A DNA stretch of 17,089 bases. It comes from Siphonobacter sp048595215. GTDB taxonomy: Bacteria; Bacteroidota; Bacteroidia; Cytophagales; Spirosomataceae. A program made the position numbers and the translations under genes. Shown here piece after piece: positions 11,464 to 17,089 of this stretch. Each line of letters starts with the position of its first letter. Within the stretch, counting starts at the first letter, position 1. The stretch is from contig NZ_JBMDWJ010000152.1 of NCBI RefSeq assembly GCF_048595215.1, positions 1 through 17,089 of the forward strand, in the 5' to 3' direction. Under the pieces are notes generated by a model. That model saw only the letters and a list, made by a program, of their open reading frames with translations. It was not told the DNA's origin and made no database searches.

Positions 11464-13065
11464 ATGAGCACCATCGAACAAGAAATTGCCAAACGCCGTA
11501 CGTTTGGTATCATCTCTCACCCCGATGCCGGGAAAACGACTCTGACCGAAAAGCTGTTGCTGTTCGGAGGAGCTATCCAGACGGCAGGGGCGGTGAAGTC
11601 CAATAAAATTAAGAAAACAGCCACCTCCGACTTCATGGAAATTGAAAAGCAGCGGGGAATTTCGGTGGCTACGTCGGTAATGACGTTTGAATATGATGAT
11701 CTGAAAATTAATATTCTTGATACGCCGGGTCACAAAGACTTTGCTGAAGATACCTACCGTACCCTAACGGCAGTAGACTCGGTAATTCTGGTGATTGACT
11801 GCGTAAAGGGCGTTGAGGAGCAAACCGAACGGTTGATGGAAGTCTGCCGCATGCGGAACACACCCGTGATCATTTTCGTCAATAAAATGGACCGGGAAGG
11901 GCAGAACCCCTTCGACTTGCTCGACGAACTGGAACAGAAACTGTTGATTAAAGTACGCCCACTGACCTGGCCGATTAACATTGGTCAGAATTTTAAAGGG
12001 GTGTACAATTTGTACGATAAATCGCTGAACTTATTTAGCGTGAACAAGACCCGGATCGAGCGGGATATTGTAGCGATTGATGATCTGAGTTCGCCCCAGC
12101 TCGACGAGCAGGTAGGCGAGCGGGATGCCAATCAACTGCGGGAAGACGTGGAACTCATCGAAGGCGTATACGATACCTTCGACCGCGATGCGTACCTGCG
12201 GGCTGAAGTAGCTCCCGTATTCTTCGGATCGGCGGTCAATAACTTCGGGGTACAGGAATTGCTGGATACGTTCTGCGAAATTGCTCCGGCTACGCAGGAA
12301 CGCCAGACCGACGTACGGATCATCGAACCCACCGAGAAAAAATTCAGCGGATTCGTCTTTAAAATTCACGCCAACCTCGATCCCAAACACCGCGACCGGA
12401 TTGCGTTTCTTCGCGTATGCTCGGGTATTTTCGAACGGAATAAATTTTACCATCATGTGAGGTTGGATAAAGGCGTACGGTTTTCGAACCCCTACAACTT
12501 CATGGCCCAGTCGAAAGACGTCATTGATGAAGCCTTTCCGGGGGATGTGGTAGGTTTGTACGATACCGGAAACTTTAAGATTGGGGATACGCTCACCGAA
12601 GGAGAGGATTTCTTCTTCCAGGGCATTCCGAGCTTTTCACCGGAAATTTTCAAGGAGCTCATCAACCTGGACCCGCTGAAATCCAAGCAACTCGAAAAAG
12701 GTATTCAACAGCTGACCGATGAAGGGGTAGCTCAGTTATTCCTGATTCAGCCCGGTAACCGGAAGGTCGTAGGAACCGTAGGAGAACTACAGTTTGAGGT
12801 TATCCAGTACCGTCTGGAGCACGAATACGGAGCCAAGTGTCGCTTCGATAACATGCCGATCTCAAAAGCCTGCTGGATTACGAGCGATGATCCATTGAAG
12901 TTGCAGGAGTATATTCGACTGAAAGGTCCACAGATTGGCTACGATAAAGACGAACATCCGGTGTTCCTGGCGGAGTCGGAGTGGATGCTACGGATGAACA
13001 TTCAAAACAACCCGGATATTAAATTCCACCTGACGTCAGAATTTAAGTTAGCCATGGAAGTCTGA
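11464..13065 (+). CDS. prfC: Peptide chain release factor 3 (RF3)
   Basis: RF3 is the translational GTPase that releases RF1 or RF2 from the ribosome after termination. The 533 residues are the usual length. The G domain shows P-loop SHPDAGKTT at 18-26, the switch I stretch DFMEIEKQRGISVATSVMTF, switch II DTPGHKDFAEDTYR at 86-99, NKMD at 140-143 and the G5-like FFGSAVNNFGVQELLD. Domains II and III follow (KIHANLDPKHRDRIAFLRVCSG; GVAQLFLIQPGNRKVVGTVGELQFEV). Those switch regions separate RF3 from EF-G and TypA. The ATG at 11464 gives MSTIEQEIAKRRTFGIISHPD; the TTG two codons upstream is not needed. It is a single-gene unit with its own promoter, a structured leader and a strong terminator. Confidence 0.97.
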   Translation: MSTIEQEIAKRRTFGIISHPDAGKTTLTEKLLLFGGAIQTAGAVKSNKIKKTATSDFMEIEKQRGISVATSVMTFEYDDLKINILDTPGHKDFAEDTYRTLTAVDSVILVIDCVKGVEEQTERLMEVCRMRNTPVIIFVNKMDREGQNPFDLLDELEQKLLIKVRPLTWPINIGQNFKGVYNLYDKSLNLFSVNKTRIERDIVAIDDLSSPQLDEQVGERDANQLREDVELIEGVYDTFDRDAYLRAEVAPVFFGSAVNNFGVQELLDTFCEIAPATQERQTDVRIIEPTEKKFSGFVFKIHANLDPKHRDRIAFLRVCSGIFERNKFYHHVRLDKGVRFSNPYNFMAQSKDVIDEAFPGDVVGLYDTGNFKIGDTLTEGEDFFFQGIPSFSPEIFKELINLDPLKSKQLEKGIQQLTDEGVAQLFLIQPGNRKVVGTVGELQFEVIQYRLEHEYGAKCRFDNMPISKACWITSDDPLKLQEYIRLKGPQIGYDKDEHPVFLAESEWMLRMNIQNNPDIKFHLTSEFKLAMEV

Positions 13066-13103
13066 TTGGGTTAGTACTGAATTTTAGTGATACTACTACT
13101 TGT

Positions 13104-13139
13104 AAAAGCGGGTTTCTGGATCAGAAATCCGCTTTTTTT
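13104..13139 (+). terminator. Terminator of prfC
   Basis: AAAAGCGGGTTTCTG (13104-13118) pairs with 13122-13136 (CAGAAATCCGCTTTT), with one G-U pair and a tight loop, and the right side continues as seven T. It begins about 40 bases after the prfC stop. Confidence 0.9.
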
Positions 13140-13182
13140 ATGATTTTATGGCCTGAACGGACGCAAAGTGGGTGGGATGGGG

Positions 13183-13213
13183 TTGACAGAAATACATTTA
13201 ATTAATAATTTTG
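13183..13213 (+). promoter_or_regulatory. Promoter of the lipoprotein gene
   Basis: TTG of TTGACA (13183-13185) and TAATTTTG (13206-13213) are 20 bases apart, a full Bacteroidota promoter. Transcription would begin near 13217, giving a leader of about 68 bases before the ATG at 13285. This is the clearest promoter of the window. Confidence 0.75.
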
Positions 13214-13255
13214 CGGTCACCATTGGAAAAACAGGGAGAAATCTCTAATTATGCC

Positions 13256-13288
13256 ATGGAGTTCAACCTAAAAATTTATCTCAGATGA
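13256..13288 (+). other. Ten-codon upstream ORF overlapping the lipoprotein start
   Basis: An ATG at 13256 reads MEFNLKIYLR and stops at TGA 13286-13288, overlapping the lipoprotein ATG as ATGA. A second ATG at 13251 opens a six-codon frame ending at 13271. The overlap would permit translational coupling, but both frames are short enough to be chance. Confidence 0.15.
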
Positions 13289-13917
13289 AAAAGTTTCATT
13301 TACTTGCGTCTGCCGTCGGTCTGATGGCAATTTCTCTTACTTCTTGTCAGCGTACCCAGTACACGACGTTCCAAAAGTCTACTGCACCTGCCGTTGAGCA
13401 CGTAGCTCAGGCTCCTCAAACTGCCCAGTTACCCGCTCCGGTTGCTCAGGTACCGGTCGTAGCTCAGCCTTCATTGATGGATGCCGTAGCTGAAGAAAAA
13501 GCTCCTGTAGCGGAAGCACCGGTAGCCGTAGCTTCTACGAAAAAGGCAGTCGTTGTCAACAAGAGAGCAGCGAAATTGATGAGCAAGATCTCGTTTCAGA
13601 AAAATGAACAAGGTCATGTGAACGTGGTAGCTCAGGCTGGAAAGAAATTAACTGCGGTTGAAAAACTTGTAGTTAAGAAAGTAAACAAACAGATTGTTAA
13701 AGCTGAAAAAGCTCAGGCGAAAGGTAATAAGCCTTTTTCTGAGTGGAATAAGTATCTCCGTATCGGGGTGATCCTTCTGGCTGGTGCCTTGATCCTTTCG
13801 ATCATTGGTGCCGCTGTTGTATGGAACTCAGGCTTATGGATTCTCTCTTACCTGGCATGGTTAGCCGGCGTAGTCCTAACCGTATATGGTCTGGGTCTGG
13901 AATTAGCCTGGTGGTAA
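13285..13917 (+). CDS. Lipoprotein with Ala/Pro/Val-rich linker and two C-terminal membrane helices, function unknown
   Basis: The 210-residue protein begins with a lipoprotein signal peptide; the lipobox is LTSC with the acylated Cys21, followed by Gln. Residues about 35-95 form a low-complexity linker of Ala, Pro, Val and Gln with repeated APVA/QVPV motifs. Residues about 95-150 are basic and helical (KKAVVVNKRAAKLMSKI, KLVVKKVNKQIVKAEKAQAK). Two hydrophobic segments at about 160-179 and 187-207 look like a membrane hairpin. Having both a lipid anchor and membrane helices suggests an inner-membrane protein with its linker in the periplasm. I do not recognise a family with a known role. It has its own strong promoter and a strong terminator, so it is probably well expressed. 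Confidence 0.85.
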   Translation: MKKFHLLASAVGLMAISLTSCQRTQYTTFQKSTAPAVEHVAQAPQTAQLPAPVAQVPVVAQPSLMDAVAEEKAPVAEAPVAVASTKKAVVVNKRAAKLMSKISFQKNEQGHVNVVAQAGKKLTAVEKLVVKKVNKQIVKAEKAQAKGNKPFSEWNKYLRIGVILLAGALILSIIGAAVVWNSGLWILSYLAWLAGVVLTVYGLGLELAWW

Positions 13918-13942
13918 TCGAATCTTTCGAACCATTGATCTC

Positions 13943-13970
13943 AAACCACAGCTCTCGGGCTGTGGTTTTT
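13943..13970 (+). terminator. Terminator of the lipoprotein gene
   Basis: AAACCACAGC (13943-13952) and GCTGTGGTTT (13959-13968) form a perfect 10-bp stem with a 6-base loop, followed by TT and GCTTT. It begins 26 bases after the stop codon. Confidence 0.92.
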
Positions 13971-14003
13971 GCTTTATAAGGCTTTTAACGGCTAATTATT
14001 CGG

Positions 14004-14011
14004 TATCTTTC
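14004..14011 (+). promoter_or_regulatory. Possible -7 element of the dicarboxylate symporter gene
   Basis: TATCTTTC differs from TAnnTTTG only in the last base and lies about 24 bases before the ATG at 14035. No convincing -33 element is seen. Confidence 0.35.
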
Positions 14012-14034
14012 GCCCTAAGCCTTATTTATTGAGC

Positions 14035-15309
14035 ATGAAACGCCTCTTTACTAACTTAACCTTCTGGGTCCTAACCGCCATTACCTTAGGTATTTTACTC
14101 GGCCACTTTGCCCCCGAGATTGCCCTTTACCCCATTTTGGATGAACCATTGAAAGGCCATTTTATGGGCCAGGAACTTAGCATCGGCAGTACCGTGAGTG
14201 AATTCCTGAGCGGCATTTTTATCAGTACCGTCAAACTCTTCATCAATCCTATTATTTTCATCACCATTACGCTGGGAATTATCAGCATGGGCGATTTGAA
14301 AAAAGTGGGTAAAGTAGGAGCCAAAGCCCTGATTTACTTCGAAGTAGTTACCACTTTCGCCCTCATTATCGGCGTAGCCCTGGCTCAGATCTTACGACCC
14401 GGCGACGGGGTTGTAACCAATCAGGTGAAGGGCGGTGATATCTCCAAATACACCAATACCGCCACCGATTTTAGCTGGTGGAAGTTTTTCGGCGACAATG
14501 TAACCTTGCAGGTATTACTCGTGGCTTTAGTACTGGGCTCTCTGCTCAGTAATTATTCGGGTCGCGAACGGGTAGTCAAAGCCCTGGCGTTTGTTTCCAA
14601 ATACGTGTTCTGGGGTTTACACAAAGTCATGCTGCTGGCTCCGATAGGGGCTTTTGGCGGGATGGCGTATACCATTAGCAAATACGGAATTCACACCCTC
14701 TTGCCCTTGGGTAAGCTGATGCTGACGGTGTACCTGACGATGGCCTGTTTCGTCTTTGGCGTACTCGGCCTCATTCTGCGTACCTACAAGCTCAGCATCT
14801 GGCAGTTTCTCAAGTACATTAAAGAAGAACTACTCATCGTACTCGGTACGTCTTCTTCCGAAGCAGCCCTGCCTTCCATCATGGAAAAACTCGAACGGAT
14901 GGGTTGTTCCAAACCCGTCGTAGGGTTGGTAGTACCGGCGGGTTACTCATTCAACCTCGACGGTACAACGATTTATCTATCGATGGCGACCATTTTTCTG
15001 GCTCAGGTCTTTCATGTACACCTGAGCTGGGAACAGATTCTGACCATCATTGGTATTCTGATGGTCACTTCTAAAGGAGCCGCTGGCGTTACAGGAAGTG
15101 GCTTTGTCGTGCTAGCCTCCACGCTGACGGCAGTGAAGGTAATTCCGGTGGAAGGACTGGCCCTGTTGCTGGGCGTTGACCGCTTCATGTCGGAAGCCCG
15201 GGCCATTACCAATATCATCGGCAATGGCGTGGCGACCGTGTGGATTGCCAATAACGAGAAAGAATTCGACCGCCTCAAAATGGAAGCCGCGATGAAAACA
15301 GAATCGTAA
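14035..15309 (+). CDS. Dicarboxylate/amino acid:cation symporter (DctA/GltP family)
   Basis: This inner-membrane transporter of the DAACS family takes up C4-dicarboxylates or acidic amino acids with Na+ or H+. The 424 residues and about eight membrane helices plus two re-entrant hairpins fit the family. The serine-rich tip of hairpin 1 is SSSEAALPS at 273-281. The cation-binding motif in helix 7 is NLDGT at 307-311. Hairpin 2 is GAAGVTGSGFVVLAST, and helix 8 carries DRFMSEARAITNIIGNGVAT from 382, with Asp and Arg placed as in DctA-type members. SSSE and NLDGT are closer to DctA than to glutamate carriers, but substrate cannot be fixed. The ATG at 14035 is preferred over a TTG two codons upstream. 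It is a single-gene unit between two terminators. Confidence 0.93.
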   Translation: MKRLFTNLTFWVLTAITLGILLGHFAPEIALYPILDEPLKGHFMGQELSIGSTVSEFLSGIFISTVKLFINPIIFITITLGIISMGDLKKVGKVGAKALIYFEVVTTFALIIGVALAQILRPGDGVVTNQVKGGDISKYTNTATDFSWWKFFGDNVTLQVLLVALVLGSLLSNYSGRERVVKALAFVSKYVFWGLHKVMLLAPIGAFGGMAYTISKYGIHTLLPLGKLMLTVYLTMACFVFGVLGLILRTYKLSIWQFLKYIKEELLIVLGTSSSEAALPSIMEKLERMGCSKPVVGLVVPAGYSFNLDGTTIYLSMATIFLAQVFHVHLSWEQILTIIGILMVTSKGAAGVTGSGFVVLASTLTAVKVIPVEGLALLLGVDRFMSEARAITNIIGNGVATVWIANNEKEFDRLKMEAAMKTES

Positions 15310-15315
15310 ACGGGC

Positions 15316-15328
15316 CGTATTTTATACG
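15316..15328. promoter_or_regulatory. Short perfect palindrome after the symporter gene, possible operator
   Basis: CGTAT-ttt-ATACG is a perfect 5+3+5 palindrome, six bases after the symporter stop and about 80 bases before the marR start. Its size is in the range of MarR-type sites, but it lies upstream of the terminator, which argues against it being the marR operator. Confidence 0.2.
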
Positions 15329-15338
15329 TAAAAACCTC

Positions 15339-15380
15339 AAAAGGGAATTTCGTATGCTTGCATAATAATTCCTTTTTTTT
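15339..15380 (+). terminator. Terminator of the symporter gene
   Basis: GGAATT (15344-15349) and AATTCC (15367-15372) form an outer stem with TATGC/GCATA (15353-15357/15360-15364) inside it, followed by eight T. The A run before the stem can pair with part of the T run. Confidence 0.75.
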
Positions 15381-15388
15381 CAACTTTG
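15358..15388 (+). promoter_or_regulatory. Candidate promoter of the marR operon
   Basis: TTG (15358-15360) and CAACTTTG (15381-15388) are 20 bases apart; the -7 box differs from TAnnTTTG in its first base. Transcription would start near 15392, 16 bases before the ATG. The promoter overlaps the symporter terminator. Confidence 0.4.
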
Positions 15389-15407
15389 AAGAAAACCGGA
15401 GCACGTT

Positions 15408-15887
15408 ATGAAAGCTGAAAAAACCGTAGACTTCCACATCAAGACTGCCTGGTACGCGATCAGCCGGATGTACAATTCCAGTGCTGCTAAAGTCGATATG
15501 AGTATGGCCGTGGGATATGTGCTACTCAACGTAGACAAAAACGGTACGCCGGCGACCAAAATTGCTCCACTCTTGGGCCTTGAACCGCGTTCGCTGACGC
15601 GTATGCTGAAGACGCTCGAGGAGAAGGGCTGGATTTACCGTCAAACCGACGCCGAGGATAAACGCGTTGTGAATGTATTTCTGACCGAAGAAGGAAAGAA
15701 AAAACGGGACTTTGCCCGCGAGGGGGTTTTGGAGTTCAACGAAGCCATTCATCAGCGGGTAGGCGAAGAGAAATTACAGGTTTTCTTTGAAGTGATGCGG
15801 GAGATACAGCGGGTCGTCGACGCTGAAAATATCAGCATGCGGGCTGAAGCTCTCAAAAACAAGGTATTTGGCGATACTACACTCTAA
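15408..15887 (+). CDS. MarR family transcriptional regulator
   Basis: The 159-residue cytoplasmic regulator has the winged helix-turn-helix MarR domain. A dimerisation helix comes first (DFHIKTAWYAISRMYNSSAAKV, about 8-30). The helix-turn-helix is at about 48-75 (TPATKIAPLLGLEPRSLTRMLKTLEEKGWI). The wing has the conserved DAEDKRVVNVFLTEEGK at about 81-97, where the D-x-R pair is typical. Then come the C-terminal dimer helices. It is the first gene of a run leading, 25 and 36 bases apart, to a DUF2721 protein and a 3-hydroxyacyl-CoA dehydrogenase. In Bacteroidota a MarR gene often heads fatty acid beta-oxidation operons, so I infer that it senses an acyl-CoA or fatty acid and controls this operon. 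The ATG at 15408 has no rival. Confidence 0.92.
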   Translation: MKAEKTVDFHIKTAWYAISRMYNSSAAKVDMSMAVGYVLLNVDKNGTPATKIAPLLGLEPRSLTRMLKTLEEKGWIYRQTDAEDKRVVNVFLTEEGKKKRDFAREGVLEFNEAIHQRVGEEKLQVFFEVMREIQRVVDAENISMRAEALKNKVFGDTTL

Positions 15888-15912
15888 CTCATTCTGATCG
15901 TTCAGCCGTTTT

Positions 15913-16383
15913 ATGGAATTAACCTTATCCACGCCAGCACTTTTGTTTTCAACGGCATCGCTGCTGCTGCTCGGATTTACGAATCGTTTTACCGCTACGG
16001 CTAAAGTCATTCGGGATTTACACGCCGAGTACCGCGTGGATCCTAAGTCCATGAATAACATTATCCTCATCGAACAGATTCGCTCGCTGCAGTTCCGGGT
16101 TTTACTCATTCGGAATATGCAATTTCTGGGCGTCAGTAGCCTGTTCCTGAGTATTTTATGTATGATTTTTATTTATCTCGAATACCAGATAGCAGCGGGC
16201 TGGATTTTCGGTATTGCCCTGTTTTTACAGGCGGGAGCTCTGGCGATTTCTGTCTTCGAGATTACCATTTCCATTGAAGCCCTCAAGATTGAACTTTCGG
16301 ATATGGAACACGTCCTCGGTCAGCAGTCAACCGTGCGGCGATTACGCGACGTACTCCGCTGGATCAATCGGAAGAAACGCTGA
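15913..16383 (+). CDS. DUF2721 family membrane protein
   Basis: The 156-residue protein matches what I recall of the DUF2721 family: an N-terminal STPALLFSTASLLLLGFTNRF helix (about 6-26), a polar stretch beginning ATAKVIRDLHAEY, then two further membrane helices at about 73-94 and 96-120 (FLGVSSLFLSILCMIFIYL and GWIFGIALFLQAGALAISVFEI), and an amphipathic, basic tail (RRLRDVLRWINRKKR). The function of the family is unknown. It lies between the marR and hydroxyacyl-CoA dehydrogenase genes with short gaps and the same strand, so it is probably co-transcribed. The ATG at 15913 gives the family's usual start just before the first helix. Confidence 0.8.
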   Translation: MELTLSTPALLFSTASLLLLGFTNRFTATAKVIRDLHAEYRVDPKSMNNIILIEQIRSLQFRVLLIRNMQFLGVSSLFLSILCMIFIYLEYQIAAGWIFGIALFLQAGALAISVFEITISIEALKIELSDMEHVLGQQSTVRRLRDVLRWINRKKR

Positions 16384-16419
16384 TTCATCTGCTAAAAACC
16401 TAATCACTTACCTCAGACC

Positions 16420-17089
16420 ATGAATCGTTCCATAAAAAAAGTTGCCGTACTGGGTTCAGGTATTATGGGTTCCCGTATTGCCTGCCACTTTGCCAATGTA
16501 GGTTGTCAGGTGCTTCTGCTCGACATCGTACCTAAAGAAATTACTACTGCTGAAGCAGCCAAAGGCCTTACCCTCGATTCCAAAGTCGTTCGAAACCGAC
16601 TGGTTAGTGAAGCGTTCCAAAATACACTCAAAGCCAATCCGGCCCCGCTTTATACCAAGTCTTTTGCCAGCCGGATTACGCTGGGAAACTTCGAGGATGA
16701 TTTCGTCAAAATCAAAGAGTATGACTGGGTGATTGAAGTAGTAGTCGAACGCCTGGATGTCAAAAAGAGCATTTTCGAGAAAGTAGATGCCTTGCGTAAG
16801 CCCGGTACCCTGGTTACTTCAAACACCTCGGGTATCCCCATTCACCTCATGGCCGAAGGGCGGAGTGAAGACTTCCGGAAGAATTTCTGCGGTACGCACT
16901 TTTTCAATCCACCCCGCTATCTCAAACTCCTGGAAATCATTCCCACGCCCGAAACGGACCCGGAAGTAATTGATTTCCTGATGCATTACGGCGATTTGTA
17001 TTTGGGAAAAACGACCGTTCTCGCCAAGGATACACCCGCCTTTATTGCCAACCGCGTCGGGATTTATGCCCTCATCCAGAGTATTCGGG
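16420..17089 (+). CDS. 3-hydroxyacyl-CoA dehydrogenase, N-terminal part (cut by the window edge)
   Basis: This is the beta-oxidation enzyme that oxidises (S)-3-hydroxyacyl-CoA to 3-ketoacyl-CoA with NAD+. The visible 223 residues start at ATG 16420 and stay open to the edge. The Rossmann motif is GSGIMG at 12-17 (VAVLGSGIMGSRIA). EVVVERLDVKKSIFEKV follows near 107, then SNTSG at 134-138. The catalytic pair is His160 in GTHFFNPP and Glu172 in LKLLEII, 12 residues apart as in known enzymes. DTPAFIANRVG marks the end of the NAD domain. In Bacteroidota this gene usually encodes a longer protein fused to an enoyl-CoA hydratase part and is followed by thiolase and acyl-CoA dehydrogenase genes; that would lie to the right of the window. 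Upstream MarR is the likely regulator. Confidence 0.93.
   Translation, partial: MNRSIKKVAVLGSGIMGSRIACHFANVGCQVLLLDIVPKEITTAEAAKGLTLDSKVVRNRLVSEAFQNTLKANPAPLYTKSFASRITLGNFEDDFVKIKEYDWVIEVVVERLDVKKSIFEKVDALRKPGTLVTSNTSGIPIHLMAEGRSEDFRKNFCGTHFFNPPRYLKLLEIIPTPETDPEVIDFLMHYGDLYLGKTTVLAKDTPAFIANRVGIYALIQSIR

Noticed and set aside
11302..11733. 143-codon minus-strand frame over the prfC leader and start
   Set aside because: It overlaps the prfC G domain in antisense, and the RF3 motifs are unambiguous on the plus strand.
1..17089. Search for tRNA or rRNA genes, phage or transposase genes, and defence or toxin-antitoxin systems
   Set aside because: No cloverleaf with a T-loop motif, no conserved rRNA stretch, and no protein with motifs of these systems was seen by reading.

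Overview
The window looks like a chromosomal stretch of a Bacteroidota member, most likely of the order Cytophagales. The reasons are several: at least six promoters carry the Bacteroidota -7 element TAnnTTTG just upstream of genes; Shine-Dalgarno sequences are mostly absent; and the gene content (ECF42-type sigma factor with a YCII partner, two-subunit molybdenum hydroxylase, M13 peptidase, MarR plus beta-oxidation genes) is typical of that group. The genus cannot be fixed from the sequence alone.

Layout, left to right. (1) 1-111 is the tail of an unidentified plus-strand gene, ending at a perfect 38-bp palindrome. (2) 230-1375, minus strand, is a cysteine desulfurase whose leader carries a clear SAM-I (S-box) riboswitch at 1554-1657, with a TAnnTTTG promoter just behind it. 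(3) 1718-5050 is visibly richer in A/T than the rest. It holds about 480 bp without a gene, an unrecognised secreted protein (2201-3211), a palindromic repeat copy, and a two-gene module of a YCII/DGPF protein and an ECF42-type sigma factor (3408-4996). (4) 5091-7805, minus strand, is a two-gene molybdenum hydroxylase operon: a 2Fe-2S subunit and a Tat-exported molybdopterin subunit. (5) 8071-10107 is a secreted M13 metallopeptidase, followed by a terminator and a tandem array of the palindromic repeat. (6) 10347-11230, minus strand, holds a 53-residue membrane protein and a SixA-type histidine phosphatase. (7) 11464-15309, plus strand, holds single genes each closed by a hairpin terminator: prfC, a lipoprotein with C-terminal membrane helices, and a DctA-type dicarboxylate symporter. 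(8) 15408 to the right edge is a probable operon: a MarR regulator, a DUF2721 membrane protein, and the first 223 residues of a 3-hydroxyacyl-CoA dehydrogenase.

Most genes are ordinary housekeeping or metabolic genes and I see no defence system, CRISPR array, phage or transposase. The points most worth a second look are the SAM riboswitch placed before a cysteine desulfurase, the hairpin-rich leader of prfC, a dispersed palindromic repeat whose arms co-vary between copies, and the ECF42/YCII module with a candidate self-recognised promoter.
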